DNA of 5,615 nucleotides from Phycisphaeraceae bacterium (GTDB lineage Bacteria; Planctomycetota; Phycisphaerae; Phycisphaerales; Phycisphaeraceae): positions 1 through 5,615 of the forward strand of contig JADZET010000041.1 in NCBI GenBank assembly GCA_020850375.1. The letters are read 5' to 3'. A model generated the notes under the pieces. The model ran no database searches, was not told the origin of the DNA, and was given only the letters and a program-made list of their open reading frames with translations. Below are positions 1-5,437 of this stretch, in pieces (positions within the stretch are counted from its first letter, which is position 1; the number at the start of each line of letters is the position of its first letter). The translations under genes and the position numbers were made by a program.

Positions 1-39
1 AATTACGTATTCTGCTTCCGGCTCAAGGCAAGATGTGGA

Positions 40-61
40 TTCCCGGGTTTTGGGCCGGGAA
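40..61. repeat. GC hairpin in the leader region before the tRNA
   Basis: Bases 40-46 (TTCCCGG) are the exact reverse complement of 55-61 (CCGGGAA), around an 8-base loop. No T tract follows on either strand, so a classical intrinsic terminator is not supported. The surrounding stretch 1-182 has no recognisable gene: all three plus-strand frames are open for about 110-140 bases and then stop, and none of the short peptides is familiar. The hairpin may mark the end of an upstream transcript that lies outside the window. Confidence 0.4.
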
Positions 62-182
62 ATGGGTGGTTCGTCCGCAGCGGCGGGCTGGAACGTCCTG
101 GATCGACCTTCTTTCATAAAATGGTCTGATGCCGTGGGCTAGACGTGGCCGATCTGATTCGTGCCGCGTTCGAGCAATACGC

Positions 183-256
183 GCCCCCGTAGCTCAGTTG
201 GATAGAGCGACAGCCTTCTAAGCTGTAGGTCGCAGGTTCGACTCCTGCCGGGGGTA
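183..256 (+). tRNA. tRNA-Arg, anticodon UCU
   Basis: The full cloverleaf can be folded by eye. The acceptor stem is 183-189 with 249-255 (one G-U pair at the first position). The D stem is GCTC 192-195 with GAGC 205-208. The anticodon stem is 210-214 with 222-226 and holds the loop CTTCTAA, so the anticodon TCT (217-219) reads AGA and, by wobble, AGG. The T stem is GCAGG 232-236 with CCTGC 244-248 and the loop TTCGACT. The discriminator base is A256. The next bases are TTTG, so the 3' CCA is not encoded and must be added by tRNA nucleotidyltransferase. No terminator is seen before ydbH begins 57 bp downstream. No copy of the tRNA 3' end is present elsewhere in the window, so there is no sign of an integrated element here. 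Confidence 0.97.
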
Positions 257-313
257 TTTGGGGCTGTGCAGGATGCTCAGTGCTTGCACTTGCCGACTGG
301 GCCGACCAACGCG

Positions 314-2371
314 ATGGCATGCTCACCACGACGTCTGAAGTTTCGTCGGGTCGCCGCCTGGGTCGTGCTGGGGGTGCTGGTCGGTGTTCTGGCGGAGTAT
401 GTGGTCTTGCCGGGTGTTGTCAGGACGGTGGCTCAGGGACGGCTCAAAGGATTAGGGCTGGCAGACGTCGAGCTTGGCATCCGGCGGGTCGGACTCTGGT
501 CGCTGAGCGCCCGGGGGCTGGCGGCGTCGGGCGACCCGCGATCGCCTCGGGTGGATCGGGTGAGCGTGGCGTACTCGCCGGCGTCGGTCTGGCAAGGTCG
601 GGTCCACGGGATCAGGGTTGATGGCTGGCGCGTCGACGTGACGTTGGCGGACGGATCGTGGCGTCTGGTGGGCTTGGAGCTGCCCAGCGCTTCGACTGCT
701 TCTTCGCGGGGCTGGTCGCTGGACGAACTGCGTGACCTGCCCCTGGACACGATCGAGCTTGGCCATGGGTGCGTCACGGTGCATCAGGCGGGTGGTGCGA
801 GCGTTGACCTGCCGCTGTCGGGGCTGAGCTTCGTTCGCGGGCCAGAGGCGGGCGTTTGGCACGTGACGGGCGGGATCGAACTGCCTGGGGCTGTGGTAAC
901 GCTGACGGGTGAGGTTCGCCCTGGGAATTCGAAGGCGGGCTGGCGCCAGGAAGTCGAGTTGAACATAACCGGCAAGGACGTTGATCTGGCGAGATGCTTG
1001 AATCTGGTCGGCGATCGGTTCGCGGGACAGGTGCTGCACGTCGGCGAAATGCACGTGCGGGCGGTGATGAGCTTCGACCAAGGGCAGACGCGGCCGGCGG
1101 TTGAGGCGACGCTGAAGTTGGCGGGGATCGACGCGACGATTCCGGCGTGGGGGCTGGCGATCAAGGGTGCTTCGCTGGATTGGCCGGTGCGATGGACGGC
1201 GGAGATGACGAGCGACGAGGGGGGTGAGATGCAGGGACATGTCGCCATCCCCCCTTTTACGTTGTTCGGTGGGTCTTGGCCTGAGATCACCGGGGTGATA
1301 GATCAACGTGGGCTGGCGTGGACCGCCCTTGTGAGCCTGCCGTTGAAACTGGATTCTCCGCTGGCTGCGAGGTTGACAGTGGGACTGGAACGTGAGCCGA
1401 TGGTCGTGGCGGCGGAGTTTCGGCTGGATGAGGCGGCGGGCGGGCAACTTGGCGAGATGATGGAGCGCCTGACGACGTCGGAGCTTCTCAAGGGGTTGAG
1501 TTTCGAGGGCGTCTGGGGGGCCGGCGTGAGCTGGCGGTGGCCGGGGATGGGCGGGCCCGCGGCGGACGTGCGGGTGGAGAACCTGACCGTCCGCGGTGTG
1601 GAGCGTGACATGGCGGTTGAGGGAGTGACGGGGACGATTCACTTCGATGGGCTGAGCCCCCTATCGACGCCCGGGTCGCAGCGGGTGACGTTCCGGGGGG
1701 GGCACTCGGGGCCGTTGGCGGTCGGCGAGGGTTTGGTGGAGTTTCGGCTGACGCCCCGGGAAGAGACTTTCGGGGGGGTGTTTGTTGAGCGAGCGGTCTG
1801 TGGGTTCGGACGGACGGGGCGGTTGGCGGCGTACGCGTTCCCGATCCGGTTCGAACGGTCTCGCTTCGACTTCGAGCTGATGCTCGAGTCGGTGGGCATC
1901 CAGGATCTCTTGACGCTGATGACCACCACGCAGGTGCGCGGCGACGGACTGCTCTATGGGCGGGTGCCGGTGTCGATCGACCTGGATCGGCCGCAGGTGG
2001 TCGAACTGGGGCGTGGGTATGTCTTCGCCCAGCCGGGGGACGGCTGGCTGGAGGTGTCGGATCGGCGGTGGCTCGAGGCGACGCTGGGGGCGGCGGATGC
2101 GTCGGTGGCGGGTCAGGTGCAGCAGCAGACGATCGACGCGCTGACGGACTACGAGTACCAGCGGCTGGCGTTCTACGTCGAGCCGACCGACGGGGGTTTG
2201 GTGATCCGGATGGAGACGTCCGGACGTGGGCGAAAGGGGGCGAACCCGTTGGAGATCGGGAGCCTGAAGATTAACATCAAGGGAGCGGACCTGTGGCTGA
2301 ATGAGTGGCTGCGGCCGGCGCGGGGGTCGCCGCAGGCGGTGGACCACGCGTTGGACCGATATATGCCGTGA
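314..2371 (+). CDS. ydbH: YdbH family AsmA-like intermembrane phospholipid transport protein
   Basis: The protein has 685 residues from the ATG at 314. After a basic N-terminus (R6, R7, K9, R11, R12) there is a single membrane segment at about residues 13-36, with the rest predicted in the periplasm. The body is rich in alternating beta-strand patterns, as in AsmA-like lipid-groove proteins. The C-terminal part, from about residue 430, resembles the YdbH domain once labelled 'dicarboxylate transport' (PF11739). Signposts are GRVPV at 549-553, ALTDYEYQRL at about 609-618 and a final strand GSLKINIKG near 650. In E. coli, YdbH (about 880 residues) bridges inner and outer membrane with YnbE and shares phospholipid transport with TamB and YhdP; this copy is shorter. 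The neighbours ynbE and ydbL strengthen the call. An in-frame GTG at 266 would add 16 polar residues ahead of the basic stretch. Neither start has a good Shine-Dalgarno site, and I prefer 314 because it puts the basic residues and membrane segment at the N-terminus. Codons lean heavily to G in third position, and there are G runs of 8 and 7. Confidence 0.85.
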   Translation: MACSPRRLKFRRVAAWVVLGVLVGVLAEYVVLPGVVRTVAQGRLKGLGLADVELGIRRVGLWSLSARGLAASGDPRSPRVDRVSVAYSPASVWQGRVHGIRVDGWRVDVTLADGSWRLVGLELPSASTASSRGWSLDELRDLPLDTIELGHGCVTVHQAGGASVDLPLSGLSFVRGPEAGVWHVTGGIELPGAVVTLTGEVRPGNSKAGWRQEVELNITGKDVDLARCLNLVGDRFAGQVLHVGEMHVRAVMSFDQGQTRPAVEATLKLAGIDATIPAWGLAIKGASLDWPVRWTAEMTSDEGGEMQGHVAIPPFTLFGGSWPEITGVIDQRGLAWTALVSLPLKLDSPLAARLTVGLEREPMVVAAEFRLDEAAGGQLGEMMERLTTSELLKGLSFEGVWGAGVSWRWPGMGGPAADVRVENLTVRGVERDMAVEGVTGTIHFDGLSPLSTPGSQRVTFRGGHSGPLAVGEGLVEFRLTPREETFGGVFVERAVCGFGRTGRLAAYAFPIRFERSRFDFELMLESVGIQDLLTLMTTTQVRGDGLLYGRVPVSIDLDRPQVVELGRGYVFAQPGDGWLEVSDRRWLEATLGAADASVAGQVQQQTIDALTDYEYQRLAFYVEPTDGGLVIRMETSGRGRKGANPLEIGSLKINIKGADLWLNEWLRPARGSPQAVDHALDRYMP

Positions 2372-2402
2372 GGGGGCGTTCTGGGGGTGTTCCTGGGTCA
2401 TT

Positions 2403-2419
2403 CCGGGGGCAATACCCGG
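2403..2419 (+). repeat. CCGGG hairpin in the ydbH-ynbE spacer
   Basis: CCGGG at 2403-2407 can pair with CCCGG at 2415-2419 around the loop GGCAATA. It sits in the 88-bp spacer between ydbH and ynbE, about 40 bases before the ynbE start. No T tract follows, so I do not read it as a terminator. It closely resembles a hairpin in front of the dienelactone hydrolase gene on the other strand (3981-3998). It could be a processing or stability element in the ydbH-ynbE-ydbL message, or a dispersed genomic repeat. Confidence 0.4.
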
Positions 2420-2459
2420 GTGGGGCTGGACGTTGAACGGGTTAGAAGCGAGGCGCTGC

Positions 2460-2666
2460 ATGAAGAAGACAACCCCCCTGCTGCTGCTTGGTCTGGCGGT
2501 GATGCTCGGATGCTCGCCGAAGGTCCGGATCGAGCCGATCAGGGTCGAGCCGATCCACATCACCATGGACATCAACCTGCGCGTGGATCGGGAGCTGGAC
2601 GACTTCTTCAGCTACCAGAAGCCGTTGCCGGCGATCACGATGCCCTCGTCGGATGTCACGCAGTAA
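2460..2666 (+). CDS. ynbE: YnbE-like lipoprotein, partner of YdbH
   Basis: This is a 68-residue lipoprotein. The signal peptide starts MKKTTPLLLLGLAVMLGC, with the lipobox M15-L16-G17-C18; Met at -3 is slightly off consensus. Ser follows the cysteine, which in enteric bacteria would allow sorting to the outer membrane. The mature part holds the YnbE-type strand, roughly residues 32-50 (IHITMDINLRVDRELDDFF). In E. coli, YnbE (about 61 residues) is an outer-membrane lipoprotein that multimerises and caps the C-terminus of YdbH to complete the lipid bridge. Here about 17 further residues (YQKPLPAITMPSSDVTQ) follow the matching core. The start at 2460 is chosen because GAGG at 2450-2453 lies 6 bases ahead and the signal peptide begins there; the frame stays open upstream, but that extension is Arg/Gly/Trp-rich and unlike protein. 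The gene lies 88 bp after ydbH and 24 bp before ydbL, in one operon by layout. Confidence 0.85.
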   Translation: MKKTTPLLLLGLAVMLGCSPKVRIEPIRVEPIHITMDINLRVDRELDDFFSYQKPLPAITMPSSDVTQ

Positions 2667-2676
2667 GCACGCTTGC

Positions 2677-2682
2677 AGAGGA
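2677..2682 (+). promoter_or_regulatory. Ribosome binding site that fixes the ydbL start
   Basis: AGAGGA lies 8 bases before the ATG at 2691. The alternative TTG at 2673 is in frame but overlaps this site and has no ribosome site of its own. The signal peptide also begins properly at the ATG, so 2691 is the supported start. Confidence 0.65.
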
Positions 2683-2690
2683 CGCTTGCC

Positions 2691-3083
2691 ATGAACGCAC
2701 GACGCATCATGCTGATCATTCTGACGCTCACACTGGCGATGTCGGCCTGCCTGGTACACGCGCAGCAGGACGAGAAAGAGGCGCTGCGCAAGCGCTTCGA
2801 GGCCCGTGACCCGGCGGTGCAGCAGCTCAAGAACCAGGGGAAGGTCGGGGAGACGTACCTGGGCTACCTGGAGCTTCGGCCGGGTCAGTCGCTCGATGAG
2901 CAGACGCAGGCCACGTTCGACCAGGAGAACACGGACCGCCGCCGGCTCTACCAGATCATCGCCAAGGAGCAGAACACGGCGGCGGAAAACGTCGGGCGCC
3001 GCGCGGCGCAGCGGAATTTCGCGCGGGCGGCGACGGGGCACTGGCTCAAGGGGGAACGCGAGGGGTGGTATCAGAAGAAGTGA
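2691..3083 (+). CDS. ydbL: YdbL family (DUF1318) periplasmic protein
   Basis: The protein has 130 residues. An N-terminal signal peptide, with R4-R5 and a hydrophobic stretch at 6-22, has a likely signal peptidase I site after V22-H23-A24. The mature part carries the DUF1318 signature: G50-K51-V52-G53-E54, then GYL at 58-60, then a helical region with NTDRRRLYQIIAKEQN and a C-terminal WLKGEREGWYQKK. E. coli YdbL has the same GxVGE...GYL core and the same 'ERK.LY..IA' type helix. YdbL is encoded with ydbH and ynbE in Proteobacteria and is thought to act as a chaperone or regulator of the YdbH-YnbE bridge in the periplasm. Here it is last in the set, 24 bp after ynbE and followed by a strong terminator. 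A charged segment (about residues 27-47, QDEKEALRKRFEARDPAVQQ) precedes the core. M17-S18-A19-C20 inside the signal peptide looks like a weak lipobox, so lipidation cannot be ruled out. Confidence 0.85.
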   Translation: MNARRIMLIILTLTLAMSACLVHAQQDEKEALRKRFEARDPAVQQLKNQGKVGETYLGYLELRPGQSLDEQTQATFDQENTDRRRLYQIIAKEQNTAAENVGRRAAQRNFARAATGHWLKGEREGWYQKK

Positions 3084-3117
3084 TCACCCCCCTGCCATCT
3101 TGATTTCGTACCAAGAA

Positions 3118-3142
3118 AAGCCCGGGAGAGATGCCCGGGCTT
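3118..3142. terminator. Bidirectional intrinsic terminator between convergent genes
   Basis: A perfect 9-bp stem, AAGCCCGGG (3118-3126) with CCCGGGCTT (3134-3142), encloses the loop AGAGATG. On the plus strand it is followed by a T-rich tract (TTGTTTGTT, 3141-3149), which suits the end of ydbL 34 bases upstream. On the minus strand it is followed by CTTTTCTTGG, which suits the end of the dienelactone hydrolase gene 21 bases upstream. It is the only strong terminator in the window and occupies the 80-bp gap where the two gene groups converge. Confidence 0.85.
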
Positions 3143-3163
3143 GTTTGTTCTGGGCGTGTCAGG

Positions 3164-3967
3164 TCAGGGTGTTTTGTTAAAGATCTCGTCGAAGAAGGCC
3201 TTCATCATCGCTTTGGCGCGTGCGGCGGCACGGGCATCGTAGGCCACCCCGGGAAGCCCGGAGGCGCCGGCGGCGGGGTTCATGAAGGCGTGGACGGCGT
3301 TTCCGAGCATGACCAATTGCCAATCGACGGTTGAGGCGCGCAGGGCGGTGACGAAGCCCTGGACCTGGCCGTCGGGAACGTGCGGGTCGCTGGCGCCGTG
3401 CAGGACGAGGATCGCCGGGCGGATGGCGGCGGCCTCCTCGGGGGTGGGGGCGATGAGGTTGCCGTGGAAGCTGACGGCGGCGGCAAGGTCGGCGCCGCTG
3501 TAGGCCAGCTCGAGCACGGTCGAGCCGCCGAAGCAGAAGCCGATGGCGGCGATCTTTTTGGGGGCGGTCAGGGGGTGCTCACGCAGAACTTCCAGGCCGG
3601 CGGCGGCGCGCTGGCGCCAGACGGCGGTGTCCTTGCGCATTTCGCTGGACCAGGCGGCGGCCTCGCTGGGCTGGGTGGTGGACTTGCCCTGGCCGTACAT
3701 GTCGACGGCGAAGGCGATGTAGCCCATCTGGGCGAGATCGCGGGCCTGCTGGCGGGCGAAATCGTTCAGGCCCCACCACTCGTGGACGACCAGGACGCCG
3801 GGACGCTGGCCCTTGACGGCGTCGTCGTAGACCAGGAAGCCCCGGAGCTGGGTTGGGCCGTCGTTGTAGTCAACTTCTTGAGTGACCAGCTCGGCGCGGG
3901 CGGTCAGGGTGAAAAGGAGCGTCACGGCGAGGGTCAGGCGAGCGATCCTCTTGGGATGTGTGGACAT
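3164..3967 (-). CDS. Exported dienelactone hydrolase family protein
   Basis: The protein has 267 residues and an alpha/beta-hydrolase fold of the dienelactone hydrolase family. A Sec signal peptide (basic K6-R7...R10, hydrophobic 11-22) has a likely cut after A23-R24-A25, placing the enzyme in the periplasm. The catalytic triad is visible: nucleophile C145 in GFCFGG (143-148), D194 in GASDPHVP, and H226 in NAVHAF. E63 in VHEWWG matches the family's glutamate that holds the cysteine in its resting state. The C-terminal segment with NPAAGASGLPGVAYDA is typical of the family. Classical members hydrolyse dienelactone in chloroaromatic breakdown, but most exported relatives have no known substrate, so I name only the family. 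The start has AGGGGA 5 bases ahead (minus strand 3978-3973). It is 71 bp downstream of hisA; a TATTAT motif (minus strand 4026-4021) in that gap may be a -10 box, but no -35 fits. The gene ends at the shared terminator. Confidence 0.92.
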   Translation of the reverse strand: MSTHPKRIARLTLAVTLLFTLTARAELVTQEVDYNDGPTQLRGFLVYDDAVKGQRPGVLVVHEWWGLNDFARQQARDLAQMGYIAFAVDMYGQGKSTTQPSEAAAWSSEMRKDTAVWRQRAAAGLEVLREHPLTAPKKIAAIGFCFGGSTVLELAYSGADLAAAVSFHGNLIAPTPEEAAAIRPAILVLHGASDPHVPDGQVQGFVTALRASTVDWQLVMLGNAVHAFMNPAAGASGLPGVAYDARAAARAKAMMKAFFDEIFNKTP

Positions 3968-3980
3968 GGAGTTCCCCTAC

Positions 3981-3998
3981 CCGGGGTCATTGCCCCGG
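3981..3998 (-). repeat. CCGGGG hairpin in the leader of the dienelactone hydrolase gene
   Basis: CCGGGG (3981-3986) pairs perfectly with CCCCGG (3993-3998) around a 6-base loop. In the message it would stand directly before the ribosome binding site AGGGGA, so folding could affect translation of the hydrolase. No T tract follows, so it is not a terminator for hisA. Read on the minus strand it closely matches the hairpin before ynbE. Confidence 0.5.
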
Positions 3999-4038
3999 CT
4001 TGGCAGATGGTGCGTGGGAGATAATAGGCGGGGTGAGG

Positions 4039-4767
4039 CTACTGGTCTTCGCGGAGGGCGTCGAGGGCCTGTTCGACGGTGAAGCGGCCCTCATAGAGGG
4101 CCTTGCCGACGATGACGCCCTGGATGGGCAGGCCGCGCAGGGCCCGCAGGTCGTCGAGCGTGCCGACGCCGCCGGATGCGACGACGGGTGTGTAGGTGGC
4201 CTCGGCCATCTGGCGGATGGCGGCGACGTTGGGGCCCTTGAGCAGTCCGTCGGTGGCGATGTCGGTGTAGATGATGGCGGCCAGGGGCCAGTCGGTGACC
4301 TTCTTGGCGATGTCAACGGCGGAGGTGGCGAGTTGCTCCTCCCAGCCGCTGACAGCCACCTTGCCCTCGCGGGCGTCGAGGCCCAGGACGAGCCGGCCGC
4401 GGTACGTCGGGTTGCCCATCAGGGACTCGAACCAGGCCCAGTTGCGCAGGGCGGCGGTGCCGAGGATGACGCGGAAGGCGCCGGCCTGGAGGAGGCGGTT
4501 GATGGCGCCCTCGGTGCGGATGCCGCCCCCTACCTCGATGCGGAGCTTGGTCTCGCGGCTGATGGCCTCGACCACGGCGTGGTGGACGAACTTGCCGTGG
4601 CGGGCGCCGTCGAGGTCGACCAGGTGCAGCCAGGCGGCGCCGGCGGCCTCGAACATCTTGGCCTGCTCAATGGGATCGACGTCGTAGGTGGTCTGCTGGT
4701 CGTAGTCGCCCTGGGCCAGACGGACGACCTTGCCTTCGCGGAGATCAATGGAGGGGAACAGATGCAT
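4039..4767 (-). CDS. hisA: Phosphoribosylformimino-AICAR ribonucleotide isomerase (HisA)
   Basis: HisA catalyses the Amadori rearrangement of ProFAR to PRFAR, the fourth step of histidine biosynthesis in the cytoplasm. The protein is 242 residues, the usual length (about 240-245), and forms a TIM barrel. The two catalytic aspartates are in place: D8 in PSIDLREGKVVRL on strand 1 and D131 in GLDAREGKVAVSGW on strand 5. The two phosphate-gripping loops are GGGIR at 80-84 and SGGVG at 198-202, the latter after VVA on strand 7. TDIATDG (168-174) is also typical. The start has AGGA 6 bases ahead (minus strand 4777-4774). No other histidine gene is in the window. The upstream neighbour (gamma carbonic anhydrase-like, 94 bp away) and the downstream one (dienelactone hydrolase, 71 bp away) have no known link to histidine. 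HisF, the sister barrel, is excluded by the short GDY.QQTTY segment and the DAREGKVAVSGW strand. Confidence 0.97.
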   Translation of the reverse strand: MHLFPSIDLREGKVVRLAQGDYDQQTTYDVDPIEQAKMFEAAGAAWLHLVDLDGARHGKFVHHAVVEAISRETKLRIEVGGGIRTEGAINRLLQAGAFRVILGTAALRNWAWFESLMGNPTYRGRLVLGLDAREGKVAVSGWEEQLATSAVDIAKKVTDWPLAAIIYTDIATDGLLKGPNVAAIRQMAEATYTPVVASGGVGTLDDLRALRGLPIQGVIVGKALYEGRFTVEQALDALREDQ

Positions 4768-4831
4768 GAGGGGTCCTGGGGTGGAACGACTCGGGGCTGG
4801 CGCCTCGGCTTGGGAGGGCAGAAAAAAATCT

Positions 4832-4868
4832 TCCGGGGGTTATCCGGGGGTTATCCGGGGGTCAGGGG
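4832..4868. repeat. Three tandem 11-bp G-rich units with a G-quadruplex pattern
   Basis: TCCGGGGGTTA occurs at 4832-4842 and 4843-4853, followed by TCCGGGGGTCA at 4854-4864. The last TCA is the stop codon (TGA) of the gamma carbonic anhydrase gene on the minus strand. With GGGG at 4865-4868 there are four G runs separated by loops of 6, 6 and 3 bases, which meets the usual G-quadruplex pattern on the plus strand. On the minus strand the repeats are followed by seven T's (complement of 4822-4828). The only possible stems are 4-bp CCGG self-pairs, so a terminator here would be weak. Confidence 0.6.
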
Positions 4869-5428
4869 ATCTTGGCCAGCTCGGCCAGGGCGGCTGCGTC
4901 AGGCGCGGCGTTGCCGGCCCAGGCCTTGACGCGGAGGTGATCGGGCTGGGTGGCGTGGAGCTTGGCCAGCTCGATGTAGTGCGGGGGGTTGATCTTGAGG
5001 AAGGCTTTTTCGTCGTCGTTGACGGGACGCCCCACCTTGGCCGGGACGCCCATGACCAGCATGCCGTCGGGGACGACCATGCCGGGGGGGACGATGGCGC
5101 CGGCGGCGACGACGCAGCCCTTGCCGATGCGTGTCCGGCCGAGCAGGACGGCGCCCATGCCGATGAGGGTGCCGTCGCCGACGTACTCGCCGTGGACGAC
5201 GGCGCCGTGGCCGATGACGACGTCCGAGCCGATGACGTTGGGGAAGCCGAAGTCGCAGTGGATGACGGCGTTGTCCTGGACGTTGCTGCGATCGCCGATG
5301 GTGACGGTAGCGACGTCGCCGCGGATCGAGGCGCCGTACCAGATGTTGACGTCCTGGCCGAGCTGGACGTCGCCCAGGACGCGGGCGGTGTCGGCGATGT
5401 AGACGCCGTGGAGGTATCGCATCTGCAT
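4862..5428 (-). CDS. Gamma-class carbonic anhydrase-like hexapeptide-repeat protein
   Basis: This 188-residue left-handed beta-helix protein belongs to the gamma carbonic anhydrase / YrdA / PaaY family, trimeric and cytoplasmic in its relatives. Hexapeptide turns run from about residue 10 to 130. The metal site is intact: H57, H74 and H79 have the spacing of His81, His117 and His122 in the archaeal enzyme Cam. R36, D38, N49, Q51 and D52 match Cam's conserved active-site residues. The acidic loop with Cam's proton-shuttle glutamate is absent (F60-G61 follow H57-C58-D59), as in CamH- and YrdA-type members, so CO2 hydration is plausible but not certain. The C-terminal helix is somewhat long. Codon 3 is a second possible ATG. 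Neither start has a clear ribosome site, which fits reinitiation or coupling: the upstream metallo-beta-lactamase gene stops only 9 bp before. The stop codon lies inside a G-rich tandem repeat. Confidence 0.9.
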   Translation of the reverse strand: MQMRYLHGVYIADTARVLGDVQLGQDVNIWYGASIRGDVATVTIGDRSNVQDNAVIHCDFGFPNVIGSDVVIGHGAVVHGEYVGDGTLIGMGAVLLGRTRIGKGCVVAAGAIVPPGMVVPDGMLVMGVPAKVGRPVNDDEKAFLKINPPHYIELAKLHATQPDHLRVKAWAGNAAPDAAALAELAKIP

Positions 5429-5437
5429 GGGAATATT

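Noticed and set aside
117..122. TAAAAT as a -10 box for the tRNA
   Set aside because: It matches five of six consensus bases, but nothing like a -35 box lies 16-18 bases upstream, so it is too weak to list.
1..129. Possible 3' end of an upstream gene, or the start of a divergent gene at the left edge
   Set aside because: Several frames are open over this short stretch, none gives a recognisable peptide or clear third-position bias, and there is no terminator to mark an end.
183..256. tRNA as an integration site for a mobile element
   Set aside because: No integrase gene and no repeated tRNA 3' end in the window; the following genes are a housekeeping-type envelope module.
114..329. Minus-strand open frame through the tRNA
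   Set aside because: The middle of its product is the familiar false peptide made by translating a tRNA backwards; the tRNA fold is complete.
452..1642. Long open frame on the minus strand opposite ydbH
   Set aside because: It is Arg/Pro/His-rich with no domain or signal, as expected of the antisense frame of a GC-rich gene; ydbH on the other strand has a membrane anchor and family features.
1661..2575. Open frame on the minus strand across the end of ydbH and ynbE
   Set aside because: Arg/Pro/His-rich composition with no motif, and it overlaps two supported genes.
3380..4024. Plus-strand open frame opposite the dienelactone hydrolase gene
   Set aside because: Low-complexity Gly/Ala-rich product; the minus-strand gene has a full catalytic triad and signal peptide.
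3958..4929. A 323-codon open frame on the plus strand opposite hisA
   Set aside because: It is the Gly/Ala/Asp-rich reverse reading of hisA, whose catalytic aspartates and phosphate loops are unmistakable on the minus strand.
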